This document shows positions 26,795-35,735 of a stretch of DNA of 64,000 nt, in pieces. The DNA comes from Gracilimonas sp965227785. GTDB taxonomy: Bacteria > Bacteroidota > Rhodothermia > Balneolales > Balneolaceae. Position 1 is the stretch's first letter, and each line of letters opens with the position of its first letter. Made by a program: the position numbers and the translations under genes. The notes below the pieces were generated by a model that saw only the letters and a program-made list of their open reading frames with translations, searched no databases and was not told the origin of the DNA. The stretch covers positions 1,984,001 to 2,048,000 of the forward strand of contig NZ_OZ245785.1 in the NCBI RefSeq assembly GCF_965227785.1, written 5' to 3'.

Positions 26795-27454
26795 ATGGAA
26801 TCCACCCAAACCAAAAGTATTAATAAGACTCTGTCCTCTGCACACAACGATGTGCGGATAGCCCATATACTAAATAAGTACGGGGAAAAGGTACTCGTCA
26901 CTACTTCTTTTGGTACCACATCGGCTCTTCTTATTCATATGATAAGCCGTATCAGACCAAACCATCCCATTCACTTTATCGATACCGGCTACTTATTTCC
27001 TGAAACGCTTGAATACAAAAACACACTGATTGAGCGCTATGGAGTAAATGTGATTGACCATATTCCCAATGAGCGAAAACATCGCATCACTCAACAAAAC
27101 CAGATGTGGGAGACAAACCCGGACTTATGTTGTCATTATAATAAAGTTGAGCCTTTAGATAAGGTCAAAGAAGGCCATGAAGTCTGGATTTCGGGCTTAA
27201 TTGGATATCAGAACAGGTACCGTAGCGGACTGGAAATATTGCAAAAGAGAGAAGACCTTCACCGCTACTACCCGCTTATTGACTGGAGCCCGGAAATGGT
27301 GGATGACTATTTTGAAAGTTATGGCATTCCCCGCCATCCCCTGGAGCATTTTGGCTACGAATCCATCGGTTGCACTCACTGTACTAAAAAGGGAGAAGGC
27401 CGTAATGGCCGTTGGGGAGAATCAGGCAAAACGGAATGCGGGCTGCATTTATAG
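26795..27454 (+). CDS. cysH: Phosphoadenylyl/adenylyl-sulfate reductase (CysH family, iron-sulfur form)
   Basis: Cytoplasmic enzyme reducing activated sulfate to sulfite. The PP-loop-like core is VLVTTSFGTTSALLIHMI, and substrate-binding text includes FIDTGYLFPETLEY. The cysteine pairs CC (in NPDLCCHYNKVEPL) and CxxC (in IGCTHCTKKGEG) match the 4Fe-4S ligands of APS-type reductases, and the C-terminal KTECGLH carries the catalytic cysteine. The ATG at 26795 is preferred over a TTG at 26759. No other sulfate-assimilation gene is beside it, so ATP sulfurylase and sulfite reductase must be elsewhere. The cluster cysteines favour APS over PAPS as substrate. Confidence 0.92.
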   Translation: MESTQTKSINKTLSSAHNDVRIAHILNKYGEKVLVTTSFGTTSALLIHMISRIRPNHPIHFIDTGYLFPETLEYKNTLIERYGVNVIDHIPNERKHRITQQNQMWETNPDLCCHYNKVEPLDKVKEGHEVWISGLIGYQNRYRSGLEILQKREDLHRYYPLIDWSPEMVDDYFESYGIPRHPLEHFGYESIGCTHCTKKGEGRNGRWGESGKTECGLHL

Positions 27455-27532
27455 TTATTGCCATTTGAGCTCATTCTCATTTAGCTCTCGTAGGTAATGG
27501 TACAAGTTCCAAGATGTATCAATCATTAAGAA

Positions 27533-29710
27533 ATGAGTTTCAACACTACAAAATACTCTCGCCAGCCTTTTACACCCTCTATTTTTTCTGCTTTAACCCT
27601 GCTATTCATAGCTACAAACCTTCAGGCACAAACCACTGTACTTAAAGACATAAATCCCGGCAGCAGTGATGGCTATATTGAGTACATCACCGTGGTTGGT
27701 GACACCATGTATTTTGTAGCTGATAATCAGGAAGATGAAGGCGAGCTTTATATAACAGACGGTACGAAGGAAGGAACTAAGAAAATTACAGACCTCGCTC
27801 CTGATGGTGACTACCCTGATATCGAAGAGCTAACCCCGTTGGGGAATAAAGTCATCTTTACAGCCGTAACCGAAGAACATTCGGATGAAGTATATGTATC
27901 GGACGGAACATCTGCAGGAACTTACCTGCTCAAAGACATTTACCCGGGCGATTACTCTTCTGATGCCGAGCATTTTGGAGTTATGAATGGCAAAGCATAT
28001 TTCCCTGCTGAAGACGGCCGCTATCCTGATGCCGATAACGGTGAAGAGCTTTGGGTTACAGATGGAACCTCATCCGGAACTTATCTGCTTAAAGATTTAG
28101 ACCCCGGTCAATACTTACAGTATGCCTGGAGTGATGAAGAGACCAATTACAGCTCTCGCCCCGATCACTTTTTTGCACATAATGGAATCCTATACTTTTC
28201 TGCCCGGCACCACGAATACGGAGAAGAACTTTGGGCTACGGATGGAACCGCCGATGGCACTTATATGGTGAAGGATATTTTCCCGGGGCTATATGAAGAT
28301 TCAGATGATATAGAAAATGACGGCTCCCCTACGAGTTTCACCTCTATAAATGGCACAGTGCTATTTAATGCTGAAAGTGACTCTACATACAAAAAATACT
28401 TATACACTACCGATGGGACCGAAGAAGGAACCAAAAAGTTTCTGGATGAGGAAGTTTTCATCACTGAAGAGCCCGTCGAGTTTAATGGGAACTGGTACTT
28501 CATTTCTGACACCAAGCTGTGGAAAAGTGACGGCACCCCGGAGGGCACATCTGTAGTTATTGATATGGCTACAGATAATTATGTAATTGAAGACGGTTCT
28601 GATCTAAGTCCGAAAATCTTCAAACTTAACAATCAGCTTTATTTCTTCAGTACCTATGTTCTTTGGAGAACCGATGGCACCAAGCCTGGCACTGAAAAGG
28701 CGGTAGAGTCTATCTTCAACCTGTTTGATTACCACCACACTGATTTTGCAAAAGTATATAACGGGCGCATCTACTTTGCTGCATCGGATGATGGCTACGG
28801 ACAGGCTCATGTTTCCGGGCGTGAACTCTGGATGACTGATGGTACACCGGAAGGCACAATGTATGTGGCGAACCTGCGTACAGGCATTGACCGTGGTGAG
28901 CCTGCCGGTTCAGACCCCAAAGACCTTCAGGTACTGAATGGGAAGTTATACTTTACCGCCGAGGGTGATTCTTTGGGTCGGGAAATCTGGATGACCAACG
29001 GTATCCCTCAGCGATATGCGCAAATTGAAGACTCCCTGAGACTGGCTGAGTTTCCAAACTTTGGCGCTACTATTGATTTTACCGAAATAGAAGGCTCGTT
29101 TACAGTCAATGCCACCCTGAATACCGATACAGATAACATCAACCTTCCTGATTCGCTTTCACTGGCATCTGATAAACTGTGGGGTTTCCATACAGAAACA
29201 GTGTCTTCCTTTAAGGCTGAAGTCTGCCTTTCTTTGCAACAAATAGATTTATCAAACTTCGATACAGCCCTGTTAGCCATTGCAAAAAGAGCAACTGATC
29301 AATCCGAATGGAATGTGTTGTCATCATCTTTGACTGAAAATCAGGAATCGATTTGTGCCTCGGAAATTAACTCTTTCAGCGATTTCACTATTGTTGAACG
29401 CCCGCAACAGAATACGAATGTCTCTGTTGAAGATCACGATGTGCCACATACATTTGCACTTAAAAACGCCTACCCTAATCCCTTTAACCCCACTACAACC
29501 ATCAGTTACTCAATTCCTGATGCAGAAAATGTTCGTCTGACAGTCTACAACCTGGTGGGACAAAAAATTTCAACCCTGATTAACGAGAAACAATCTGCGG
29601 GGATATATCAAGTAGACTTTGATGCCGGTCAGTTATCAAGCGGAATTTATTTTTACCGGCTTGAAGCAGGAGAGCAGATACGCGTTAAAAAAATGACGCT
29701 GCTAAAATAG
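27533..29710 (+). CDS. Secreted ELWxxDGT-repeat protein with type IX sorting domain
   Basis: A 725-residue exported protein. The first 33 residues form a signal peptide ending in NLQAQ. At least eight ELWxxDGTxxGT repeats follow, among them ELYITDGTKEGT, EVYVSDGTSAGT, ELWVTDGTSSGT, ELWATDGTADGT, KLWKSDGTPEGT and ELWMTDGTPEGT, with a last degenerate EIWMTNG copy. They should form a beta-propeller-like surface. The final 85 residues have the Por-type sorting signal: NAYPNPFNPTTTISYSIP, then VYNLVGQKI and SGIYFYRLEAG. Export through the type IX system and surface attachment or release are predicted. The PorQ-like protein at 39.1 kb belongs to that system. The ligand is unknown. Confidence 0.93.
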   Translation: MSFNTTKYSRQPFTPSIFSALTLLFIATNLQAQTTVLKDINPGSSDGYIEYITVVGDTMYFVADNQEDEGELYITDGTKEGTKKITDLAPDGDYPDIEELTPLGNKVIFTAVTEEHSDEVYVSDGTSAGTYLLKDIYPGDYSSDAEHFGVMNGKAYFPAEDGRYPDADNGEELWVTDGTSSGTYLLKDLDPGQYLQYAWSDEETNYSSRPDHFFAHNGILYFSARHHEYGEELWATDGTADGTYMVKDIFPGLYEDSDDIENDGSPTSFTSINGTVLFNAESDSTYKKYLYTTDGTEEGTKKFLDEEVFITEEPVEFNGNWYFISDTKLWKSDGTPEGTSVVIDMATDNYVIEDGSDLSPKIFKLNNQLYFFSTYVLWRTDGTKPGTEKAVESIFNLFDYHHTDFAKVYNGRIYFAASDDGYGQAHVSGRELWMTDGTPEGTMYVANLRTGIDRGEPAGSDPKDLQVLNGKLYFTAEGDSLGREIWMTNGIPQRYAQIEDSLRLAEFPNFGATIDFTEIEGSFTVNATLNTDTDNINLPDSLSLASDKLWGFHTETVSSFKAEVCLSLQQIDLSNFDTALLAIAKRATDQSEWNVLSSSLTENQESICASEINSFSDFTIVERPQQNTNVSVEDHDVPHTFALKNAYPNPFNPTTTISYSIPDAENVRLTVYNLVGQKISTLINEKQSAGIYQVDFDAGQLSSGIYFYRLEAGEQIRVKKMTLLK

Positions 29711-29725
29711 AAAACCTCAGAAGTT

Positions 29726-30067
29726 TTAAAGCTCAAAGGGCTGCTTGGATGACTCTTCCAGCCATTCCAGGTATTCCTGATTGCCTTCGTCTTCGGTAAT
29801 GGTAAAGGAAACCACGGCCGGCACTTCATAACTGTGCATTTCCTTAATACGACGGGTTACTTTTTTTACCCGGGAATAGTGCGTTTTCACTATAAGCACA
29901 CACTCGTCTTCTTCCTGAATTTCACCTTTCCATTTGTAGATGGAATTCATGCCATCAAAAATATTGGCACAGGCCGCCAGGTTTTCTTCAACCAGTGCAC
30001 GGCCGATTTTCCGAGCTTCTTCTTTATCCGAGGTGGTGATGTAGAGGAGACGTAGATTTTTATACAT
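29726..30067 (-). CDS. cutA: CutA-like divalent-cation tolerance protein
   Basis: A 113-residue member of the CutA1 family, small trimeric proteins with a PII-like ferredoxin fold. Characteristic text: ITTSDKEEARKIGRALVEE, LAACANIFDGMNSIYKWKGEI, ECVLIVKTHYSRV and the late EVPAVVSFTITEG-like strand. Length is normal. In E. coli cutA mutations alter copper tolerance, but the molecular role is still disputed. It stands alone, convergent with the ELWxxDGT gene 15 bases away, and its upstream region is the 154-base stretch before tRNA-Leu, which carries a promoter for the tRNA on the other strand. Confidence 0.93.
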   Translation of the reverse strand: MYKNLRLLYITTSDKEEARKIGRALVEENLAACANIFDGMNSIYKWKGEIQEEDECVLIVKTHYSRVKKVTRRIKEMHSYEVPAVVSFTITEDEGNQEYLEWLEESSKQPFEL

Positions 30068-30175
30068 AGTGATTCAAAATTCAGTATTTCAAATTCCAAT
30101 ATCCAATGCTTTTTTGCGCTGAACTTGTAAAAGCTTGCGAAGTCTGTTCGATGACCACTTTATATGGGTAAAAAG

Positions 30176-30206
30176 TTGAATTCAGAAATTGAAAACCTTA
30201 TCTTTG
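30176..30206 (+). promoter_or_regulatory. Bacteroidetes-type promoter for tRNA-Leu
   Basis: TTG at 30176-30178, a 20-base spacer and TATCTTTG at 30199-30206 match the -33/-7 consensus (TTTG, TAnnTTTG). Transcription would begin about 10 bases before the tRNA. The same TATCTTTG box precedes the other tRNA gene in the window. Confidence 0.65.
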
Positions 30207-30221
30207 CAAGCTCTGAATTTT

Positions 30222-30305
30222 GCGAGAGTGGCGGAATTGGTAGACGCGCTAGATTTAGGATCTAGTATCTTAACCGATGTGGGGGTTCGAGTCCCCCCTC
30301 TCGTA
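30222..30305 (+). tRNA. tRNA-Leu (anticodon UAG)
   Basis: Folds as a class II tRNA: acceptor GCGAGAG with CTCTCGT (G1-U72 wobble), D arm with GGCGGAATTGGTAGACGC, anticodon stem CTAGA/TCTAG around loop TTTAGGA (anticodon TAG), a long variable arm, T arm GGGGGTTCGAGTCCCCC and discriminator A. CCA is not encoded. It reads CUN leucine codons. Confidence 0.95.
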
Positions 30306-30372
30306 CTTCCTTCCTAATCATAATTGTAATCCTGTTCATTTATTGAATAAAAGTAATTAAAGCGGAGAACAC

Positions 30373-31656
30373 GTGGATATTTCTGTAGAAGAGCTCACAT
30401 CTGTAGATAAAGAAGTTACCCTGAAAGCAAAAAGAGAAGACCTTCAGGAAGATTTCGACAAAGCATATAAAAAATACAAAGACCAAATTCAGCTTCCGGG
30501 ATTCCGTCCGGGCAAAGTACCCATGGGACTGGTTAAAAAGCGATTTGGTAAAGAAATTGAACAAGAGGAAATCAGCAATATCATCCAAAAGGTATTTGAG
30601 AAAGAAGTAGTGCCTGAGTATGAGCCGGTTGGCGAAACAGAAATGGTTGATTTTACCTGGGAGAATGATGAGCTGGAAGTGAAATTCAAAATCGGATCAA
30701 AGCCCGAAATTGATGTAGCTGACCTTTCTAAAATTGAAGTGAACAAAATGGTTCACGATGTAACCGATGAAGAGGTTGAGGAAGAAGTAGAGAGAACCCT
30801 GGAGCGGGAAGGAAATTGGGAAGAAGTGGATGAAGCTGCTTCTGAAGAAACTCAGGTTTTAGTGGATGTTGTTTCTAAAACCCATGGTGATGAAGACAAA
30901 GATCAGCGCATCGACCTTAGAAAAGATGATGCCTCTGAGTTCTTGGAAGCTCTTAAAGGCAAAAAAGCCGGAGATGTTGTTGAAATGAGCATCCCGCACG
31001 GTGATCATGAGGATAAACTTGAAATTACCCTCAAGAAAGTGCAGAAAATGCACAAAGCTGAGCTCTCAGACGACATCATCAAAGACCAAAGCAACGGGGA
31101 AGCAGAGAACCTGGATGAGTTTAAAAGCTATATCAAGAGCCGTATGCAGCAGTATTACGATCAAACATCAGACGATTTATTCAAGAATGATGTAGCCGAT
31201 GCTCTTGTTGAAGCACATGACTTTGAAGTTCCGGAAACATTCGTAGCGCAAATTCAGGGGTCTTATGTGGATCAGCTGAAGCAGCAACAAGGCGGAGAGT
31301 TGCCGGATCATTTTGACGCAGAAGAATATAAGGCCGGAATGAAAGACCGTGCCGTGCGTGAAGCCAAGTGGTCGTTCATCAGCCAAAAACTGCAAGAAAC
31401 ATTTGAAGATATCGAAATAAAACCCGAAGATATCGACGAGCATCTTGCAGGTCAGGCTGCACAGTATGGAATGCCTGTAGATCAGCTGAAACAGTATTAT
31501 GCACAACAGCCACAGATGCTTGAGCAACTTCGCAGCAGTATCCGCGAAGAGAAAGTATTCGATATTTTGCAGGACAAGGTGAAAACCAAAGAAATCAGCA
31601 AAGAGAAGTACCGCGAACAGCAGGAAAAGAAAGACGACAAGAAGAAGAAAAAATAA
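30373..31656 (+). CDS. tig: Trigger factor
   Basis: Ribosome-bound chaperone that meets nascent chains. The 427-residue product has the ribosome-docking signature LPGFRPGKVPMGLVKKRFG near residue 40, a divergent FKBP-like middle domain around residues 150-240, and a long helical C-terminal domain ending in a lysine-rich tail (KDDKKKKK). The start is a GTG at 30373 with GGAG five to eight bases upstream; no ATG is near. The gene begins the conserved tig-clpP-clpX order: clpP follows after 18 bases. The PPIase-like domain is short of the usual FKBP aromatic residues, so isomerase activity is doubtful. Confidence 0.95.
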   Translation: MDISVEELTSVDKEVTLKAKREDLQEDFDKAYKKYKDQIQLPGFRPGKVPMGLVKKRFGKEIEQEEISNIIQKVFEKEVVPEYEPVGETEMVDFTWENDELEVKFKIGSKPEIDVADLSKIEVNKMVHDVTDEEVEEEVERTLEREGNWEEVDEAASEETQVLVDVVSKTHGDEDKDQRIDLRKDDASEFLEALKGKKAGDVVEMSIPHGDHEDKLEITLKKVQKMHKAELSDDIIKDQSNGEAENLDEFKSYIKSRMQQYYDQTSDDLFKNDVADALVEAHDFEVPETFVAQIQGSYVDQLKQQQGGELPDHFDAEEYKAGMKDRAVREAKWSFISQKLQETFEDIEIKPEDIDEHLAGQAAQYGMPVDQLKQYYAQQPQMLEQLRSSIREEKVFDILQDKVKTKEISKEKYREQQEKKDDKKKKK

Positions 31657-31674
31657 CCGATCATCCAGGACATT

Positions 31675-32328
31675 ATGATATCTGATCAACCGCTATTTGA
31701 AGACCCGAATTTAGATTCCGTTCAACCTGTACAGAACAACCTTGTACCTATGGTTGTGGAAACCACGAGCCGAGGCGAACGCGCTTACGATATTTATTCA
31801 CGGCTGCTTAAAGACCGGATTGTAATTCTGGGCTCACCGGTTAACGACACCGTTGCCAGCTCAATCATGGCTCAGTTGTTGTTCCTGGAGTCTGAAGATC
31901 CTGAAAAAGACATTAATTTTTATATCAACAGTCCGGGTGGTGTTGTTTCTGCAGGCTTAGCCATCTATGATACCATTCAGCACATTAAGTGTGATGTAGC
32001 CACCACCTGTATGGGTATGGCTGCAAGTATGGGAGCTGTATTACTGACAGCCGGTACTGCCGGAAAAAGAAGCTGCCTTCCCCACTCTCGTGTAATGATT
32101 CACCAGCCTTTGGGCGGAACACGCGGTCAGGCAAGTGATATCGAGATTGAAGCCAAAGAGATTATTCGCGTTAAAAAGGAGCTCAGTCAAATTCTTGCTG
32201 ACCACAGCGGGAAATCTGTAGAGCAGGTTATGGAAGATTCTGACCGTAATAAGTGGATGACTGCTCAGGAAGCAAAAGACTACGGATTGGTAGATAACGT
32301 GCTTAACAAGTCTGCGGATTCCAAATAA
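31675..32328 (+). CDS. clpP: ATP-dependent Clp protease proteolytic subunit
   Basis: Serine protease subunit that forms the double heptameric chamber with ClpX. The catalytic serine is in GMAASMGAVLL, the histidine in RVMIHQPLGG and the aspartate in MEDSDRNKWM; the oxyanion strand INSPGGVVSAG is intact. An N-terminal segment of about 35 residues precedes the mature region RGERAYDIYSRLL and may be a propeptide. It lies between tig and clpX, 28 bases before clpX, and is surely cotranscribed with them. Confidence 0.97.
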   Translation: MISDQPLFEDPNLDSVQPVQNNLVPMVVETTSRGERAYDIYSRLLKDRIVILGSPVNDTVASSIMAQLLFLESEDPEKDINFYINSPGGVVSAGLAIYDTIQHIKCDVATTCMGMAASMGAVLLTAGTAGKRSCLPHSRVMIHQPLGGTRGQASDIEIEAKEIIRVKKELSQILADHSGKSVEQVMEDSDRNKWMTAQEAKDYGLVDNVLNKSADSK

Positions 32329-32356
32329 GCGGCATTTTCATTAAATTTAGCTTGTT

Positions 32357-33610
32357 ATGAGCGACAAAGAGAAAAATAGTGACATAGTACACTGCTCATT
32401 TTGCAGCCGTTCGAGCCTCGAAGTGAACAGTATGGTTGCCGGTCCCGGCGTTTATATTTGTGACCGTTGCGTGGAAGATGCATCCAGCATCATCCAAAGC
32501 GATTTGGCATCCTTAGCCCGCCGACGGGAAAAGAGCTATAAGCCTATGCTCAAGCCGGTCGAGATTAAAAACAAACTCGACGATTATGTAATCGGTCAGG
32601 AGCTTGCCAAAAAGACACTTTCTGTAGCAGTTTACAATCACTACAAGCGTATTTCTGCTGAAACCGCTGAGATTGATGATACACAGATTGAGAAGTCTAA
32701 CATCATGTTGCTCGGGCCTACCGGTAGTGGCAAAACCCTTTTGGCACGTACACTTGCCAAGATTATTGATGTGCCTTTCACCATCGCCGATGCTACTGTT
32801 TTAACGGAGGCCGGTTATGTAGGCGAAGATGTGGAGAGCATTCTAAGCAACCTGCTGCAAGCCGCTGATTACGATGTGGAACGAGCCAAGCGTGGAATCG
32901 TATATATCGATGAGGTGGACAAAGTAGCCCGCAAGAGTGATAACCCCTCTATTACCCGCGATGTGAGCGGAGAGGGCGTTCAGCAGGCTTTACTGAAGAT
33001 TTTAGAAGGAACTGTAGCCAATATCCCGCCAAAAGGTGGCAGAAAGCATCCTGAGCAAAGCTTTATTCAACTGGATACAGCTAATATTCTATTTATTTGC
33101 GGTGGTGCTTTTTCAGGATTGGAAGAAATTATATCTCGTCGCCTTTCAACAACCGTGATGGGCTTTAACGCTGCCGATCAGGTTAAGTTCAACAAAGAAG
33201 ACCCCGAGATTTTTACGCACGTTGAACCGGAAGACCTTCAGCATTTTGGACTCATTCCTGAGCTGATTGGTCGATTGCCCGTTATCTGCGGATTGCACGA
33301 ACTTTCTGATGATGCCATGCTCGACATCCTCCAAACTCCAAAAAATGCCCTTGTCAAGCAGTATAAAAAGCTGTTTAATATGGAAGACGTTGAGTTGGAG
33401 ATTGAAGAAGAAGCACTTAAAGCCATTGTCAAAAAAGCCAAGGCCCGTAAGACAGGAGCTCGCGGATTACGCTCTATCATGGAGGCAGCCATGTTGGATA
33501 TTATGTTCTCCCTTCCGTCTATGAAGAATATAGCGCGATGTGTGATCACTGAGGAGACCATTGAGAAACAAGCTCCTCCGGTTTACGAGAAACAAAAAGC
33601 TTCTGCTTAA
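32357..33610 (+). CDS. clpX: ATP-dependent Clp protease ATP-binding subunit ClpX
   Basis: AAA+ unfoldase that feeds ClpP. The 417-residue protein has the N-terminal zinc finger (HCSFCSRSS...YICDRCVEDA), Walker A LLGPTGSGKTLLA, Walker B GIVYIDEVDKVARK, the pore-1 loop AGYVGEDVES and the sensor region GARGLRSIMEAAMLDIMF. The IGL-type ClpP-docking loop is less obvious to me. The gene ends the tig-clpP-clpX run and is followed by a clear terminator. Confidence 0.97.
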   Translation: MSDKEKNSDIVHCSFCSRSSLEVNSMVAGPGVYICDRCVEDASSIIQSDLASLARRREKSYKPMLKPVEIKNKLDDYVIGQELAKKTLSVAVYNHYKRISAETAEIDDTQIEKSNIMLLGPTGSGKTLLARTLAKIIDVPFTIADATVLTEAGYVGEDVESILSNLLQAADYDVERAKRGIVYIDEVDKVARKSDNPSITRDVSGEGVQQALLKILEGTVANIPPKGGRKHPEQSFIQLDTANILFICGGAFSGLEEIISRRLSTTVMGFNAADQVKFNKEDPEIFTHVEPEDLQHFGLIPELIGRLPVICGLHELSDDAMLDILQTPKNALVKQYKKLFNMEDVELEIEEEALKAIVKKAKARKTGARGLRSIMEAAMLDIMFSLPSMKNIARCVITEETIEKQAPPVYEKQKASA

Positions 33611-33615
33611 ACATC

Positions 33616-33642
33616 AGCCTCTCTTTTCAGAGAGGCTTTTTT
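33616..33642 (+). terminator. Intrinsic terminator of the tig-clpP-clpX operon
   Basis: A 9-bp stem (AGCCTCTCT with AGAGAGGCT), a TTTC loop and six T residues, five bases after the clpX stop. Confidence 0.93.
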
Positions 33643-33688
33643 GTTTACGCTGCTTTCCTATATTCAGCCAAAGAATTATTCTACCATT

Positions 33689-35026
33689 ATGAAACTCTTT
33701 GTTCCATCCAACAGGATTAAGCTCATTCTTGTGCTCCTGCTCATATTTCTGGGCGTAGGGTCGGTGGTTTATAATCAATACCTGGTTACCAAGATTTTGG
33801 AACAGGAGCGTGCCAGCGTGGAGCTTTGGACCCGGGCCATTGAGTTTAACAGCCAGCCCGTGGATGAACAGGCAAGCACTATGCTGCTGAAGGCCATCAA
33901 TATTCTTGAAGGGATCGAGGAAGTTCCTGACAGCGTCATCAGCCTGATTGAAGATGCAGAAACTACCCGCAATTCTTCTGATTTTGTTACCGAGGAAATT
34001 ATTCTTGAAGACCGTTTTAAAATTCCCACTATTGTAATCGATTCCCAGGATGTGATTTTGCATCAGCGTAATATAGATTCCCTGACCATGGCCTCTGAAC
34101 AAAAAAGAGAAGAGCTTGTCCGTGAGTTCAAGAGTCTGAATAACCCCATCGATTTCGTAATTGGAGATGAGAACCGGCAAATGACACAGTTCGTGTATTA
34201 TGGAGAAAGCCCGACTGTACAGATGCTTCGATATTTCCCATACATCCAGATTTTGTTACTCGGGTTGTTATTGGGAATCGGGTATACAACCTACCGGAGT
34301 ATCACCCGCTCTGAACAATCAAATTTATGGGTAGGGATGGCCAAAGAAGCGGCTCACCAGCTTGGAACGCCTATTTCCAGCTTATATGGCTGGCTGCAAC
34401 TGCTCAAAGACGAATATCGCTATGAAGAAACAGCCACCAACATTGCCAACGAGATTGAAAAGGACATCCAGCGATTAAGAGGGGTGGCGGAGCGATTTGG
34501 GAAAATCGGCTCCGAACCCGAGCTTAAAACCATGGACATTCAGCCTATCCTTGAACAGGTGATGGTGTATATGGAGCGCCGGCTGCCACGTTTGGGTAAA
34601 GCCATCGAGGTACGAAAAGATTTAAATGCCACTGCCAGGGTAAAAACTAATCCTGAACTTCTTCAGTGGGCCATTGAGAACCTTGTTAAAAATGCAATGG
34701 ATTCGCTAAAAGGCATTGAAAAGGAAGCTTATATTTCGGTTATATCCAAAGTACAGGAAGGGGAAGTCATCATCGATATCGAAGATTCGGGTGGCGGAAT
34801 CGAAATTCAAAACGTAAAAAATATATTTAAGCCCGGGTTCAGCACAAAAAAGAGGGGCTGGGGGCTGGGCTTAAGTCTCACTAAGCGCATTATTGAGGAT
34901 TACCACAGCGGGAGTGTATTTGTGTTACGCTCAGAGCTAAATGAGGGAACCACAATGCGGGTAACGTTGAATATCGAGAAAAGTGAAGAAGAAGTGTACC
35001 CGCTGTTAGATCAGTCGCCGGTGTAG
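33689..35026 (+). CDS. Membrane-bound sensor histidine kinase
   Basis: A 445-residue kinase with two membrane helices, about residues 9-30 (IKLILVLLLIFLGVGSVVY) and 185-205 (YIQILLLGLLLGIGYTTY), enclosing a periplasmic sensor of roughly 150 residues. The phospho-accepting histidine is in AKEAAHQLGTPISSLYGW; the ATPase lobe has ENLVKNAMDSL, EDSGGGIEI and GWGLGLSLTKRII. The ATG at 33689 is preferred since the longer frame from 33641 overlaps the clpX terminator. Its stop overlaps the converging sigma-factor gene by 16 bases. No response regulator is adjacent. Confidence 0.92.
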   Translation: MKLFVPSNRIKLILVLLLIFLGVGSVVYNQYLVTKILEQERASVELWTRAIEFNSQPVDEQASTMLLKAINILEGIEEVPDSVISLIEDAETTRNSSDFVTEEIILEDRFKIPTIVIDSQDVILHQRNIDSLTMASEQKREELVREFKSLNNPIDFVIGDENRQMTQFVYYGESPTVQMLRYFPYIQILLLGLLLGIGYTTYRSITRSEQSNLWVGMAKEAAHQLGTPISSLYGWLQLLKDEYRYEETATNIANEIEKDIQRLRGVAERFGKIGSEPELKTMDIQPILEQVMVYMERRLPRLGKAIEVRKDLNATARVKTNPELLQWAIENLVKNAMDSLKGIEKEAYISVISKVQEGEVIIDIEDSGGGIEIQNVKNIFKPGFSTKKRGWGLGLSLTKRIIEDYHSGSVFVLRSELNEGTTMRVTLNIEKSEEEVYPLLDQSPV

Positions 35027-35586
35027 CCGCGCTTTTTGGCATACTCCAGTAACTCAGTTTTTAACAAGTTTCTGCCACGATGCAACCTTGAACGTATCGT
35101 GCCAATAGGAACATCCAGCATGTTGGCAATCTCCTCATAGGTATATCCATCTACATCGCAAAGCAGAACAACCGTCCTGAAATCCTCCGGCAACCTTTTC
35201 AACGCATAAGATAAATCATCGTCCATCATTTCCCTGAACATCAGGCTTTCCAGGTCAGAAGTTTCTGTGCGTTCCGCTCTTATAGATTCGTAATATGAGG
35301 AAACTTCATCATAATCTACCTGTGAGGGTTTTTTTGAGGTTTTCCGGTAATTGTTAATGAAAGAGTTTTTCAGGATACGAAACATCCACGCCTTAGCGTT
35401 GGTCCCTTTTTCATAACTGCTAAAAAAACGATAGGCCTTAACAATAGTGTCCTGAACAAGATCTTCAGCATCGTTGGGGTCAGTAGTCAGACGAAGGGCA
35501 AAATTATACAACGCATCCATGTGAGGTATAATCTCTTCATCGAAATCCTTCTGCTTCTGCTTTTCATCTCTCGTCAACTGAGACAT
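35011..35586 (-). CDS. ECF-type RNA polymerase sigma factor
   Basis: A 191-residue sigma-70 family protein with regions 2 and 4 only. Region 2 is seen in DAEDLVQDTIVKAYRFF and AKAWMFRILKNSFINNYRK, region 4 in LPEDFRTVVLLCDVDGYTYEEIANM and VPIGTIRSRLHRGR. The 45-residue linker (DYDEVSSYYESIRAERTET) is somewhat long and acidic. No anti-sigma gene accompanies it, so regulation is not by the usual cotranscribed partner. It overlaps the membrane kinase gene tail to tail by 16 bases. It is the last gene on the minus strand before that kinase, 149 bases after the CPBP gene. Confidence 0.92.
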   Translation of the reverse strand: MSQLTRDEKQKQKDFDEEIIPHMDALYNFALRLTTDPNDAEDLVQDTIVKAYRFFSSYEKGTNAKAWMFRILKNSFINNYRKTSKKPSQVDYDEVSSYYESIRAERTETSDLESLMFREMMDDDLSYALKRLPEDFRTVVLLCDVDGYTYEEIANMLDVPIGTIRSRLHRGRNLLKTELLEYAKKRGYTGD

Positions 35587-35735
35587 TCAACCATCCCTTA
35601 ATTATTTCAATAACTAGTAAGCGTATCCAATTTTATTACTACGCTTTTTTATCCTCTTCGGATTGTCAATACTACCTAAAGAATGCTTTAATGTTAAATA
35701 GATTGTATTGATGGACCCATTAACCAATATCTTAC

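Noticed and set aside
31177..31689. Minus-strand frame of 170 codons, rich in Phe and Leu, over the end of tig
   Set aside because: Shadow of the Lys/Glu-rich tig C-terminus: AAA/GAA codons read backwards give Phe and Leu. It is not a membrane protein.
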